Of a stretch of DNA of 8,467 nucleotides, positions 1-5,050 are shown piece after piece; position 1 is the first letter of the stretch, and each line of letters begins with the position of its first letter. Origin of the DNA: an uncultured Acetatifactor sp. (GTDB taxonomy: Bacteria; Bacillota; Clostridia; Lachnospirales; Lachnospiraceae); contig CAKRYI010000041.1 of NCBI GenBank assembly GCA_934426825.1, forward strand, positions 1 to 8,467. Reading direction: 5' to 3'. A model generated the notes under the pieces. That model made no database searches, was not told the origin of the DNA, and saw nothing but the letters and a program-made list of their open reading frames with translations. The position numbers were made by a program, and so were the translations under genes.

Positions 1-1355
1 CCTTGCTTTTTCAACTCTTTGAAATTGTCTTTTGATATTGTTTCTTGTTTCTGTACCTGATCCAGCAAAAATACAGTTCTCATATTTAACTCTACATCCG
101 AACGCAAAAGCTGTGTGTAATTCTTGTCCAATATTTTTCCATACACGGTAACCTTAACTCGATTGGTTGTATTCAAATCATACGTTGGTAATGGAAAACA
201 CTTATCACGCTGAATCTGATACATCATTGGAATTCCCATCGAATTTGTATCAATCATATATAAATTGACCATAGCATTGCACAAAAATACATTGCGATAG
301 TAGGGCGGTTTATACCCCGGCTCTAATGCCTGTTCTATACTTTCCGGAATAAAAGCTCCTTCATTGATAAATACAAGCCTGTCCTCAAATTCCTCCACGT
401 TAATTTTTCCACGCAAACGATAATCCTGATGAGCGATACAGTTATTGATAATTTCTTTTATTAGCTCTGGTTCATATTGGTCTACTTCATCTGGAAATAG
501 TGTCTGCTGACCCGCTATATAACGATATTTTTCATTCCGAATTTTTGAATAGACCTTATCTACCGCTAATAACATAGGAATATCAAAATGTTCATATGCC
601 TTTACAGAATTATCTGCATTATAAAGTGTCCAGGTAATCCTCGGAATAAACCCATCAAAGAAAAATTTTGATTCACTTTTCCCCAATAACAATAATGCTG
701 TTCTAGTGATTTTTCCTTTTATAGTGATACCAGCCTTATTAAGAACTTCAATATCAGATAAACTTTCCAACACTTCCTTCGCTTTTTTCCGATCGCTCTG
801 TCGCTTTGAAAAAAGCTCTCTTGCTTTTTCAATTGCCCTCTCGTCTAAATCTTCTATCGTTGCGTCTTCTACAATTTCTTTTGACCAGTCCATTCCAATC
901 TGACTTCTAATCAAATCAACTTTATTCATTGGCAAAGGACAGATAGATTCATGTTCTCTGGCATACGCGGCTCCCTGCCATGTTGTTGGAATCCCTCGAA
1001 TTGCAGGCGGTATCTGAAATACTATCACTCTACATTTTTCGATTATCAATTCATAAATTTCTAAAAATGTCAGCCGCTCATTCGTTCCATTTACGATTTC
1101 TTTTTTTAGACTTTGTAAATTTCCTTGCTTTCTAAATTCTGTTCCCACATATCTCTTATCATCGGATATGCCAAAAACCAGCCACGCTTCCTGTAGGCCT
1201 CGCAAATTTGCCTCATTGCTGAGTGCCGAAAAGTACTTCCCTATATCATTAAAGGAATAATTCGTTCTTGCTTCTTTGAATTCTATAACTTCACTTTCAA
1301 AAGATTCCATCATCTGAGAAATCTTTTCTTTTAATTGGATATCTGTATAAATCAT
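1..1355 (-). CDS. AlbA_2 (Schlafen-type) nucleic-acid-binding protein with GHKL-ATPase-like domain, C-terminus off the window
   Basis: The frame is open for 451 codons from ATG at 1355 to the left edge, with no stop. Residues about 15-140 look like an AlbA_2/Schlafen divergent AAA domain: an ESEVIEFKEAR motif at 20-30 and a GIPTTWQGAAYARE segment at 121-134, typical of these putative DNA/RNA-binding modules. Residues about 295-380 look like the HATPase_c_4 part of COG2865 proteins: EIINNCIAHQDY at 301-312 is the N-box, DRLVFINEG at 325-333 the second box, and NSMGIP at 371-376 sits where a GxG loop is expected, so it is slightly divergent. The start is supported by AGGCGG 6 nt upstream. A two-codon ATG-ATA-TGA just ahead of it is probably meaningless. 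Such proteins are called transcriptional regulators or RecG-like helicases, and some Schlafen relatives act in defence; no helicase motif is visible here. The gene stands alone behind a repeat-rich leader. Domain call is firm; function is open. Confidence 0.9.
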   Translation of the reverse strand, partial: MIYTDIQLKEKISQMMESFESEVIEFKEARTNYSFNDIGKYFSALSNEANLRGLQEAWLVFGISDDKRYVGTEFRKQGNLQSLKKEIVNGTNERLTFLEIYELIIEKCRVIVFQIPPAIRGIPTTWQGAAYAREHESICPLPMNKVDLIRSQIGMDWSKEIVEDATIEDLDERAIEKARELFSKRQSDRKKAKEVLESLSDIEVLNKAGITIKGKITRTALLLLGKSESKFFFDGFIPRITWTLYNADNSVKAYEHFDIPMLLAVDKVYSKIRNEKYRYIAGQQTLFPDEVDQYEPELIKEIINNCIAHQDYRLRGKINVEEFEDRLVFINEGAFIPESIEQALEPGYKPPYYRNVFLCNAMVNLYMIDTNSMGIPMMYQIQRDKCFPLPTYDLNTTNRVKVTVYGKILDKNYTQLLRSDVELNMRTVFLLDQVQKQETISKDNFKELKKQ

Positions 1356-1378
1356 ATCATTCCGCCTTTCTAAAATCT

Positions 1379-1455
1379 TCTATGACTAAATTCTATGACT
1401 ATTCTATGACTTTCTATGACTTTCTATGACTAAGTTTAACTTACTTTTAGTCATA
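1379..1455 (-). repeat. Phased tandem repeat array (5 x TCTATGACT plus one inverted core) in the AlbA_2 gene leader
   Basis: Five exact copies of TCTATGACT (minus strand AGTCATAGA) lie at 1379-1387, 1392-1400, 1403-1411, 1413-1421 and 1423-1431. Centre-to-centre steps are 13, 11, 10 and 10 nt, close to one helical turn. A sixth core, AGTCATA, lies in the opposite orientation at 1449-1455. The array ends about 24 nt before the start codon at 1355. Equal spacing on one DNA face suggests a cooperative protein-binding site, or an RNA-binding site if it is transcribed. The adjacent gene encodes a nucleic-acid-binding domain, so autoregulation is a reasonable inference. Confidence 0.85.
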
Positions 1456-1461
1456 ACTCAA
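1433..1461 (-). promoter_or_regulatory. Candidate promoter of the AlbA_2 gene
   Basis: On the minus strand TTGAGT (1461-1456) and TAAACT (1438-1433) are 17 nt apart, each matching four of six consensus bases. The inverted repeat core lies in the spacer, and transcription would start at about 1426, inside the tandem array. A bound protein would therefore block the promoter or the first transcribed bases. The match is only fair. Confidence 0.35.
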
Positions 1462-1492
1462 GCGTTCAAATGTAAAAAAATAAGCCAAGAAA

Positions 1493-1512
1493 AGCAAGTT
1501 TTTCACCTTGCT
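1493..1512 (-). terminator. Weak terminator-like hairpin over the stop of the small ORF
   Basis: AGCAAG (1493-1498) and CTTGCT (1507-1512) form a 6-bp stem with an 8-nt loop. On the minus strand it is followed by TTTTC and then a longer T run about 10 nt later. The stop codon (1505-1503) is in the loop. It could end the 1503-1718 transcript before the AlbA_2 promoter. The stem is short. Confidence 0.3.
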
Positions 1513-1718
1513 CCTCTTACCCCCGCACATAATTTTTCCTTGTTTTCCGATAAGTTCTCTAATATGTAATCTTTGCTCTCTGGATATAATGCAGCCTCCT
1601 CTATCACCCTCTCTACTTTCCCAGCATTTGCTTCTATTAAGAGTTTGCACAGGAAATCTGCAGTATCTTCCGCTGAATTTGGATTATGAAAACGATAATT
1701 TAATTTCGTCCGTTTCAA
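1503..1718 (-). CDS. Small hypothetical protein, 71 residues, probable TTG start
   Basis: The open frame extends back to an ATG-type start at 1814 (103 codons), but the first 32 residues are Arg/Trp-rich and overlap a 9-bp inverted repeat. I prefer TTG at 1718, which has GGGGGTG 10 nt upstream and gives a compact acidic protein starting LKRTKLNYRFHNPNSAEDTA. The rest is predicted helical (TADFLCKLLIEANAGKVERV) with an acidic/lysine tail. Short proteins with a similar KLNYRFHNPN opening are, from memory, common unannotated genes in Lachnospiraceae, often near mobile DNA; I cannot verify this here and assign no function. No recognised domain, signal peptide or membrane segment. It lies upstream of the AlbA_2 gene on the same strand, 147 nt away, with a weak hairpin over its stop. 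It may be a relic of a mobile element. Confidence 0.5.
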   Translation of the reverse strand: MKRTKLNYRFHNPNSAEDTADFLCKLLIEANAGKVERVIEEAALYPESKDYILENLSENKEKLCAGVRGAR

Positions 1719-1776
1719 GCGAAAGCTACACCCCCTTACCTCGCCTGTCCTTCTCTCCCATACTATGAGAAGGCTT

Positions 1777-1811
1777 CTTAGATTAGACCAGACCTTTTTA
1801 TTTAATCTAAG
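1777..1811. repeat. 9-bp perfect inverted repeat with 17-nt loop
   Basis: CTTAGATTA at 1777-1785 is the exact reverse complement of TAATCTAAG at 1803-1811. It lies upstream of the preferred start of the small ORF. There is no T tract on either side, so an operator or a mobile-element scar is more likely than a terminator. Confidence 0.6.
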
Positions 1812-1847
1812 CATACTTCACTTGAAATCAAATTACGTTCCCCAAAT

Positions 1848-1908
1848 ACTGGACTTTTGTCCATTCACACTGTACTTTTTCAAAAATTGCACTGCCCCAG
1901 ACTGCACC
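1848..1908. repeat. Phased ACTG motifs, possible insertion-sequence end remnant
   Basis: ACTG occurs at 1848, 1869, 1891 and 1901, steps of 21, 22 and 10 nt. The first two are embedded in near-copies, ACTGGACTTTT and ACTGTACTTTTT. TGGAC-TTTT-GTCCA at 1850-1863 is a perfect short palindrome. Multiple terminal repeats of this kind, about two helical turns apart, are typical of IS21-family ends, where the transposase binds. No transposase gene is present, so at most this is a relic. The family assignment is a guess from pattern. Confidence 0.3.
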
Positions 1909-1939
1909 ATATTCCATTCAAAAACGTAAAAGTGAAAGA

Positions 1940-1985
1940 AAACGCCTGAAAAAGATTTTATATTACTAATCTTTTTCAAGCGTTT
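1940..1985. terminator. Long stem-loop, possible bidirectional terminator
   Basis: AAACGC-C-TGAAAAAGATT (1940-1957) pairs with AATCTTTTTCA-A-GCGTTT (1968-1985): 17 pairs with a single C/A mismatch and a 10-nt AT loop. On the minus strand the stem runs straight into TTTTCTTTC, fitting a terminator for a transcript reading leftward past the DinB gene. The stem is long and AT-rich, so a palindromic mobile-element relic is an alternative. Confidence 0.5.
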
Positions 1986-2084
1986 CAATGCCAATCCAGT
2001 ATACAATTTTATAATCGGCATCCTCTTCTTTGCCTTGTTTTTTCTAAATTCAAGATTAATTTCATTTCTATATTCACAACTTGG

Positions 2085-2171
2085 CAAGCAGTGCATTTGT
2101 ACACACAAAATGCATTTTTGCTTGTTGGGAGCATCTCCCAAACCCTCAGAATCAATCAGAAATCTGATTGA
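2085..2171 (-). other. Cluster of three adjacent hairpins downstream of the DinB gene
   Basis: Read on the minus strand just after the DinB stop: first a 9-bp perfect palindrome arm pair with a 2-nt centre (2152-2171, TCAATCAGA and TCTGATTGA); next TTGGGAG-CAT-CTCCCAA (2125-2141); then, with no gap, a two-part stem at 2085-2124 made of CAAGCA/TGCTTG outside and TGCATTT/AAATGCA inside, with a 1x4 internal loop and 9-nt top loop. No T tract follows any of them. The set could be a folded 3' untranslated region protecting the WYL-DinB mRNA, an unrecognised small RNA, or palindromic relics. Confidence 0.5.
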
Positions 2172-2191
2172 GCTACGCCTTATAGGCTGCA

Positions 2192-2905
2192 TTAATTCAA
2201 TATTGGCAAATGATTCAGGCAAGGCGGCAAATGCATCATATGATGTCCTGTCATCGGGGTTAAAATCATTCCGCCTCTTGTCAATCTTCCCCAAAATATC
2301 AACAACCATACAGACCTACAATCCGTAGTGACTCCACCTTCTTCAAGTATCCGTAGGACCCATTCTTCCGGAACCATGGATTTAATCTGTTCCAACGTAA
2401 GATTTTCTAAAATCTGCCTTGTGTTCTTTCCGACAGCAATCATGTATTCGCGTAAAGCTTCTACATGAATATCTTTGGCAAAGGCGATTGCTTCATCCAA
2501 TTCCAGAGCATTTCCTGTATCTGTAATATTCGCACCTATTCTTTTTTGCCACTCATCATCAAACACCTGATTCTGATTTGCCATCAAAATATTACTTACC
2601 AAATCTTCAATCCTATAGGTATGCCAAAACTGCCAGCACATCGGTACTGTGTTTGTCCCGGCATAATGCAGGTCTTCCTCCCAGTTTTCCCGCGGTACCA
2701 GATCATTTTGATGTCCATCCATCATATAATCCAGCACATAATCCGCGATTGTTTTCTCTGCTCTGCCTGATACTTCCGCCGGATGAACCATTGCATGAAC
2801 ATCCAAGGTCAGTTCCCTTATGCATCCAATATCATCTCCCTGCAATGCAAATTCCAATTCCTTGTGCTTTTCTTCAAATGAACGTATTAATGTTTCCTTT
2901 ATCAT
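2192..2905 (-). CDS. DinB-fold (DinB_2-like) putative metal-dependent protein
   Basis: A 237-residue protein starting at ATG 2905, with GGAGG 7 nt upstream. DinB/YfiT-like four-helix-bundle proteins usually hold one divalent metal with three histidines from three helices. Here candidates are H37/H41 in DVHAMVHPAE, H95 in MCWQFWHTYRIEDL (the expected W-xx-H-x-x-x-x-D helix) and H221/H222/H225 in TGHHMMHL near the C-terminus. It is somewhat longer than the usual 150-180 residues, with an extra N-terminal helix. Members include thiol-transferases for bacillithiol or mycothiol and many DNA-damage or stress-induced proteins of unknown substrate; nothing here picks one. It follows the WYL regulator by 72 nt on the same strand and is probably its target. 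The last dozen residues are divergent, but no frameshift is needed. Cytoplasmic: no signal peptide or membrane segment. Confidence 0.8.
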   Translation of the reverse strand: MIKETLIRSFEEKHKELEFALQGDDIGCIRELTLDVHAMVHPAEVSGRAEKTIADYVLDYMMDGHQNDLVPRENWEEDLHYAGTNTVPMCWQFWHTYRIEDLVSNILMANQNQVFDDEWQKRIGANITDTGNALELDEAIAFAKDIHVEALREYMIAVGKNTRQILENLTLEQIKSMVPEEWVLRILEEGGVTTDCRSVWLLIFWGRLTRGGMILTPMTGHHMMHLPPCLNHLPILN

Positions 2906-2977
2906 AGACTTTCCTCCAAACTTTCACAAATGATAAAGCATGTTTATCTTTGATATTTATGGCTCTATTTTACAGAA

Positions 2978-3910
2978 TTATCGCGACAACTGTATGTCGT
3001 AATTAGACAAAAAATTTCGAGCTGTCTGTATCAACTCTTTCTTATACGCCTCCGGTCCTATGACTTTTACTTTGTTTCCAAAACTTAACAACAATGCTTT
3101 CCATAGCCTTTCTTTTGCAGGTACATCGATAAACATACGCTTTGTGTCCTCTGATATCCGTTCTATGGGACAGTCCGGAAAATATTCTTCCATCAATGCT
3201 GTTTCTTCATTGGCAAACTGCACTTCAATGGGGATGCACGTCCGATAGTAAGCTTGCTCTGACTCTTCCATTAATTTCTTAACATCGCCATGATCTGTGT
3301 TAGAAACTCTTTCCTCTTCTTTTAAATTTTGTATTCTTGCTATTTTATAGGTTCTATACTGTTTTTTATCGTCGGAATATGCAAAAAGATACCATGCATA
3401 CCATTTATAGTGAATTGCCAGTGGTTCAACCATCGGTGTTGATTTTCTCCCATCCGCATTGCAGTATTCAAATGACACATACTTTCTCTGACCAATCGCA
3501 TGCTCTAACAATTGATTTTTACTCTGTATACCGGTGTTTTCTTTCGTTACGCCAAAATCCCAAAATACTTTTTGACCGCCTTCTTTTTGAACAATCGCAT
3601 TATATTTTTCAATCAAGGTCTTTAAAGTATCATTGGTATAAGATGTTGCCAGACTTTCCAATGCCTTGATAATCATCTGCTGCTCTTCGCTTCTGATTTC
3701 ACCATTTTTAATTTTGTATGTAGGCAAAATGGAATAACCGCCATTTTTTCCAGTCTCCGAGTATATCGGTACCCCAATCGCCGAAATGCTTATCATGTCT
3801 CTTTGAATTGTCCGAACTGATACATGAAATCTCTCCGCAAGATAGCTGGCCGAAACATTATCATGGTTCATTAAATAGATGATGATTCCCAATACCCTGT
3901 CTGTCTTCAT
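2978..3910 (-). CDS. WYL-domain transcriptional regulator (YafY family)
   Basis: A 310-residue protein with the classic layout: N-terminal winged HTH (residues about 1-60, helix-turn-helix at VSASYLAERFHVSVRTIQRD), a linker helix, a WYL domain at about 135-200 with the motif YAWYLFAY (W173, Y174, L175) and the following YRTYKIARI, and a WCX-type C-terminal domain at about 222-302. I chose ATG 3910 because GGAGAGG lies 7 nt upstream; an ATG at 3946 would put that site inside the gene and overlap the promoter. WYL regulators sense ligands, sometimes nucleic acids, and often act on their own promoter and a neighbour. A 6-bp-arm palindrome abuts a TATAAT just upstream, fitting autoregulation. The DinB-fold gene follows 72 nt later and is the likely co-regulated output. 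YafY-type regulators are also seen in defence islands, but no defence genes are adjacent here. Confidence 0.92.
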   Translation of the reverse strand: MKTDRVLGIIIYLMNHDNVSASYLAERFHVSVRTIQRDMISISAIGVPIYSETGKNGGYSILPTYKIKNGEIRSEEQQMIIKALESLATSYTNDTLKTLIEKYNAIVQKEGGQKVFWDFGVTKENTGIQSKNQLLEHAIGQRKYVSFEYCNADGRKSTPMVEPLAIHYKWYAWYLFAYSDDKKQYRTYKIARIQNLKEEERVSNTDHGDVKKLMEESEQAYYRTCIPIEVQFANEETALMEEYFPDCPIERISEDTKRMFIDVPAKERLWKALLLSFGNKVKVIGPEAYKKELIQTARNFLSNYDIQLSR

Positions 3911-3926
3911 TTCTTTTCCTCTCCAT

Positions 3927-3947
3927 ATTATACAGTGATTTATCACT
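3927..3947 (-). promoter_or_regulatory. WYL gene -10 box with abutting palindromic operator
   Basis: Minus strand: AGTGAT-AA-ATCACT (3947-3934), a perfect 6+6 palindrome, then TATAAT (3932-3927). The palindrome occupies the spacer between the -35 and -10 regions, an ideal repressor site. No good -35 is seen, and TATAAT is only 16 nt from the ATG, so the leader would be very short. A second TATAAT at 3998-3993 could also serve, with the palindrome then downstream as a roadblock. Confidence 0.55.
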
Positions 3948-3993
3948 CAACAATTTGCATTTTCTCTTCATCAATATAAATTACTTTTACTCA

Positions 3994-4215
3994 TTATACT
4001 AAAATCACTCCCTGATATCTACCCGAGAGCACCCTTATTTCAGTTCTATTCAATTTTCCATATGATTTTGCTTTTGTGTCGTTCCATATTGTTACGACCG
4101 CATGTACCGTGCTTTTGCTTACCCCGAATGCCTTTGCCGTCTGACGCACTGTGGCATTGTGGTCAATAATGTAATTGGCTATCCCCATAGCACGTTCTTC
4201 AATATACTCCTTCAA
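3994..4215 (-). pseudogene. SpoIIID-like HTH protein, atypical C-terminus, probable remnant
   Basis: Seventy-three codons from TTG 4215. Residues 1-38 (MKEYIEERA, then TVRQTAKAFGVSKSTVH) match the N-terminus and helix-turn-helix of SpoIIID, the mother-cell sporulation regulator of endospore formers, which is about 80-95 residues long. After STVH the family normally continues KDVTERL and a basic C-terminal region ending near RHIRGG; here it reads AVVTIWNDTKAK and an unrelated tail. The DNA-binding helix is thus intact, but the second DNA-contacting region is lost. The usual ATG is a TTG, and the only ribosome-binding candidate (GAGGGG) sits inside the right arm of the hairpin at 4221-4268. It is either a decaying duplicate of spoIIID or a shortened HTH protein that could still bind DNA. 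The full-length spoIIID should be elsewhere in the genome. Confidence 0.6.
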
Positions 4216-4220
4216 AGGAA

Positions 4221-4268
4221 AACCCCTCAGAATGCTTTTTTACATTGTATGAGGCATTCCGAGGGGTT
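4221..4268 (-). terminator. Large hairpin: terminator of the toxin-antitoxin operon that can mask a ribosome binding site
   Basis: AACCCCTC-A-GAATGC (4221-4235) pairs with GCATTC-C-GAGGGGTT (4254-4268): 14 pairs, one mismatch, 18-nt loop. On the minus strand it starts 15 nt after the toxin stop and runs into TTTTCCTTT, which fits an intrinsic terminator. The minus-strand 3' arm contains GAGGGG about 7 nt before the TTG of the SpoIIID-like ORF, so read-through transcripts would have that site buried in the stem. Confidence 0.7.
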
Positions 4269-4283
4269 ATGACCCTATTGTGA

Positions 4284-4622
4284 TTATCTATTTATTTTAT
4301 TCATTTTATGAAGAATCGCCTGCCAATACATCCTATCTTTCAACACTCTGATAACAGTCACCGTTGCATCTTCAACTACAAAGAAAATCATATATGTACT
4401 GTATGGTTTATAATAAATTTCTAATCCTTCAATATTATATCCTGTTTTTTCGTACCCTTCCGCAAAAGGATTCAATGCTTTAATTGCAGACTTTATTTTC
4501 TTAGAGAAATTTTCCGCATACTCCCTATACATAAAAGTCTGCAATATATAAGCCTTCGTATTTCTAATATCTTACAAAGCATCCTTCGACAAGACAATTT
4601 TATATTTTTTAGGTTTATCCAT
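4284..4622 (-). pseudogene. RelE/ParE-family toxin gene broken by an in-frame stop at codon 17
   Basis: Reading from ATG 4622 gives DKPKKYKIVLSKDAL, then TAA (4574-4572) at codon 17, then DIRNTKAYILQTF and a good RelE/ParE C-terminal part to 4284. The whole would be 112 residues, normal for the family. The downstream part keeps the helix pair (YAENFSKKIKSAIKAL) and the beta-sheet core (YYKPYSTYMIFFVVED, TVTVIRVLKDRMYWQ) that in RelE-type toxins forms the ribosome-dependent mRNase or gyrase-targeting fold. A single C-to-T (CAA to TAA) or G-to-T change would explain the stop. An 86-residue restart at TTG 4544, with AAGG about 8 nt upstream, would lack the first strand and part of the first helix. 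Three nt separate it from the antitoxin gene, as expected for a toxin-antitoxin pair. Confidence 0.82.
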
Positions 4623-4625
4623 ATA

Positions 4626-4796
4626 CTATATCTTGTCAATTTCCTCCCATGCCTCTTCAACAGTGTATACCTCACCATTTTTCATACTCCGCACTCCCTT
4701 TTCCAACTCCTTATAGAGCGCATCGAAAGCATCTTTCTCGGTATAGTCATATGTGCGATTATTTACTGTTGTATCTACTGCCGCTAATGGTGCCAT
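4626..4796 (-). CDS. Type II antitoxin, 56 residues, partner of the broken RelE/ParE toxin
   Basis: ATG at 4796 with GGGAG 7 nt upstream; the protein runs MAPLAAVDTTVNNRTYDYTE to VYTVEEAWEEIDKI and ends at TAG 4626. It is strongly acidic with a C-terminal pattern (SMKNGEVYTVEEAWEEI) typical of small antitoxins that wrap around RelE/ParE toxins. It lies directly upstream of the toxin with a 3-nt gap and its own promoter, the usual antitoxin-first order. No clear ribbon-helix-helix or HTH is visible, so the DNA-binding part is short or unrecognised. With the toxin interrupted, this antitoxin may be an orphan that persists because it is harmless or neutralises a related toxin elsewhere. Confidence 0.75.
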   Translation of the reverse strand: MAPLAAVDTTVNNRTYDYTEKDAFDALYKELEKGVRSMKNGEVYTVEEAWEEIDKI

Positions 4797-4819
4797 AGTA
4801 TCACTCCCTTTCTGATTCT

Positions 4820-4848
4820 ATTATATGCAATATGCGTCTTTATAGCAA
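4820..4848 (-). promoter_or_regulatory. Promoter of the toxin-antitoxin operon
   Basis: TTGCTA (4848-4843) and TATAAT (4825-4820) on the minus strand are separated by 17 nt; the -10 box is perfect. It lies 23 nt before the antitoxin ATG. The motif GCATAT occurs twice across the spacer and -10 (GCATATTGCATAT), a possible binding site for the antitoxin complex. Confidence 0.7.
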
Positions 4849-5050
4849 TACACATATTTCTATTTGGAATTTCTCAACTGTAGGATTATTACCGCTTTTT
4901 ACATGGTTCTTGACAATTAAAAAATCTCTTGCTATTATCTTACTCAAGGAACGGGTTTTCACCACTCTGATTGCAGTGGCTTGCTCGTTTCTTTTTTTGC
5001 CTATTCACCCTCCAATATTTACCCCATATTCTTTCCCTGCACACCTTCTA

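Larger units (their letters stand above)
1833..2191. other. Gene-poor, repeat-rich interval downstream of the DinB gene
   Basis: I find no supportable gene in this stretch of about 360 nt. A minus-strand frame stays open from 2309 to 1833 (158 codons), but its first third is a shadow of the DinB gene, it has no ribosome binding site, and its remainder runs through the hairpins listed separately. That remainder holds a Cys cluster (KCILCVQMHCLPSC) and a basic segment. I do not recognise it, and it may be a decayed coding tail. The stretch also holds ACTG motifs in phase (1848-1908), a long stem-loop (1940-1985) and three adjacent inverted repeats (2085-2171). Likely content: remains of a mobile element plus transcript-end structures. 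Confidence 0.5.

Noticed and set aside
1379..1455. CRISPR array
   Set aside because: Units are 9 nt with 1-4 nt between them, so there are no spacers and no cas genes.
1833..2309. A 158-codon minus-strand frame with a Cys cluster
   Set aside because: It overlaps the 3' end of the DinB gene in another frame, has no ribosome binding site and runs through several hairpins. The composition is not convincing.
3910..3946. Longer WYL protein starting 12 codons upstream
   Set aside because: It would place the GGAGAGG site and the TATAAT box inside the coding region; ATG 3910 fits family N-termini.
3994..4140. Alternative frame of the SpoIIID-like tail reading NNMERHKSK, similar to the family's NKAERHIRGG
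   Set aside because: The similarity is too short and needs both a deletion and a frameshift; it could be chance.
4849..5050. Possible small minus-strand ORF (GTG, 22 codons, preceded by GGAGG) in the gap after the unknown gene
   Set aside because: Start-site spacing is wrong and the peptide is very short and basic. A 4-bp CTTG/CAAG stem near a T run there is too weak to call a terminator.
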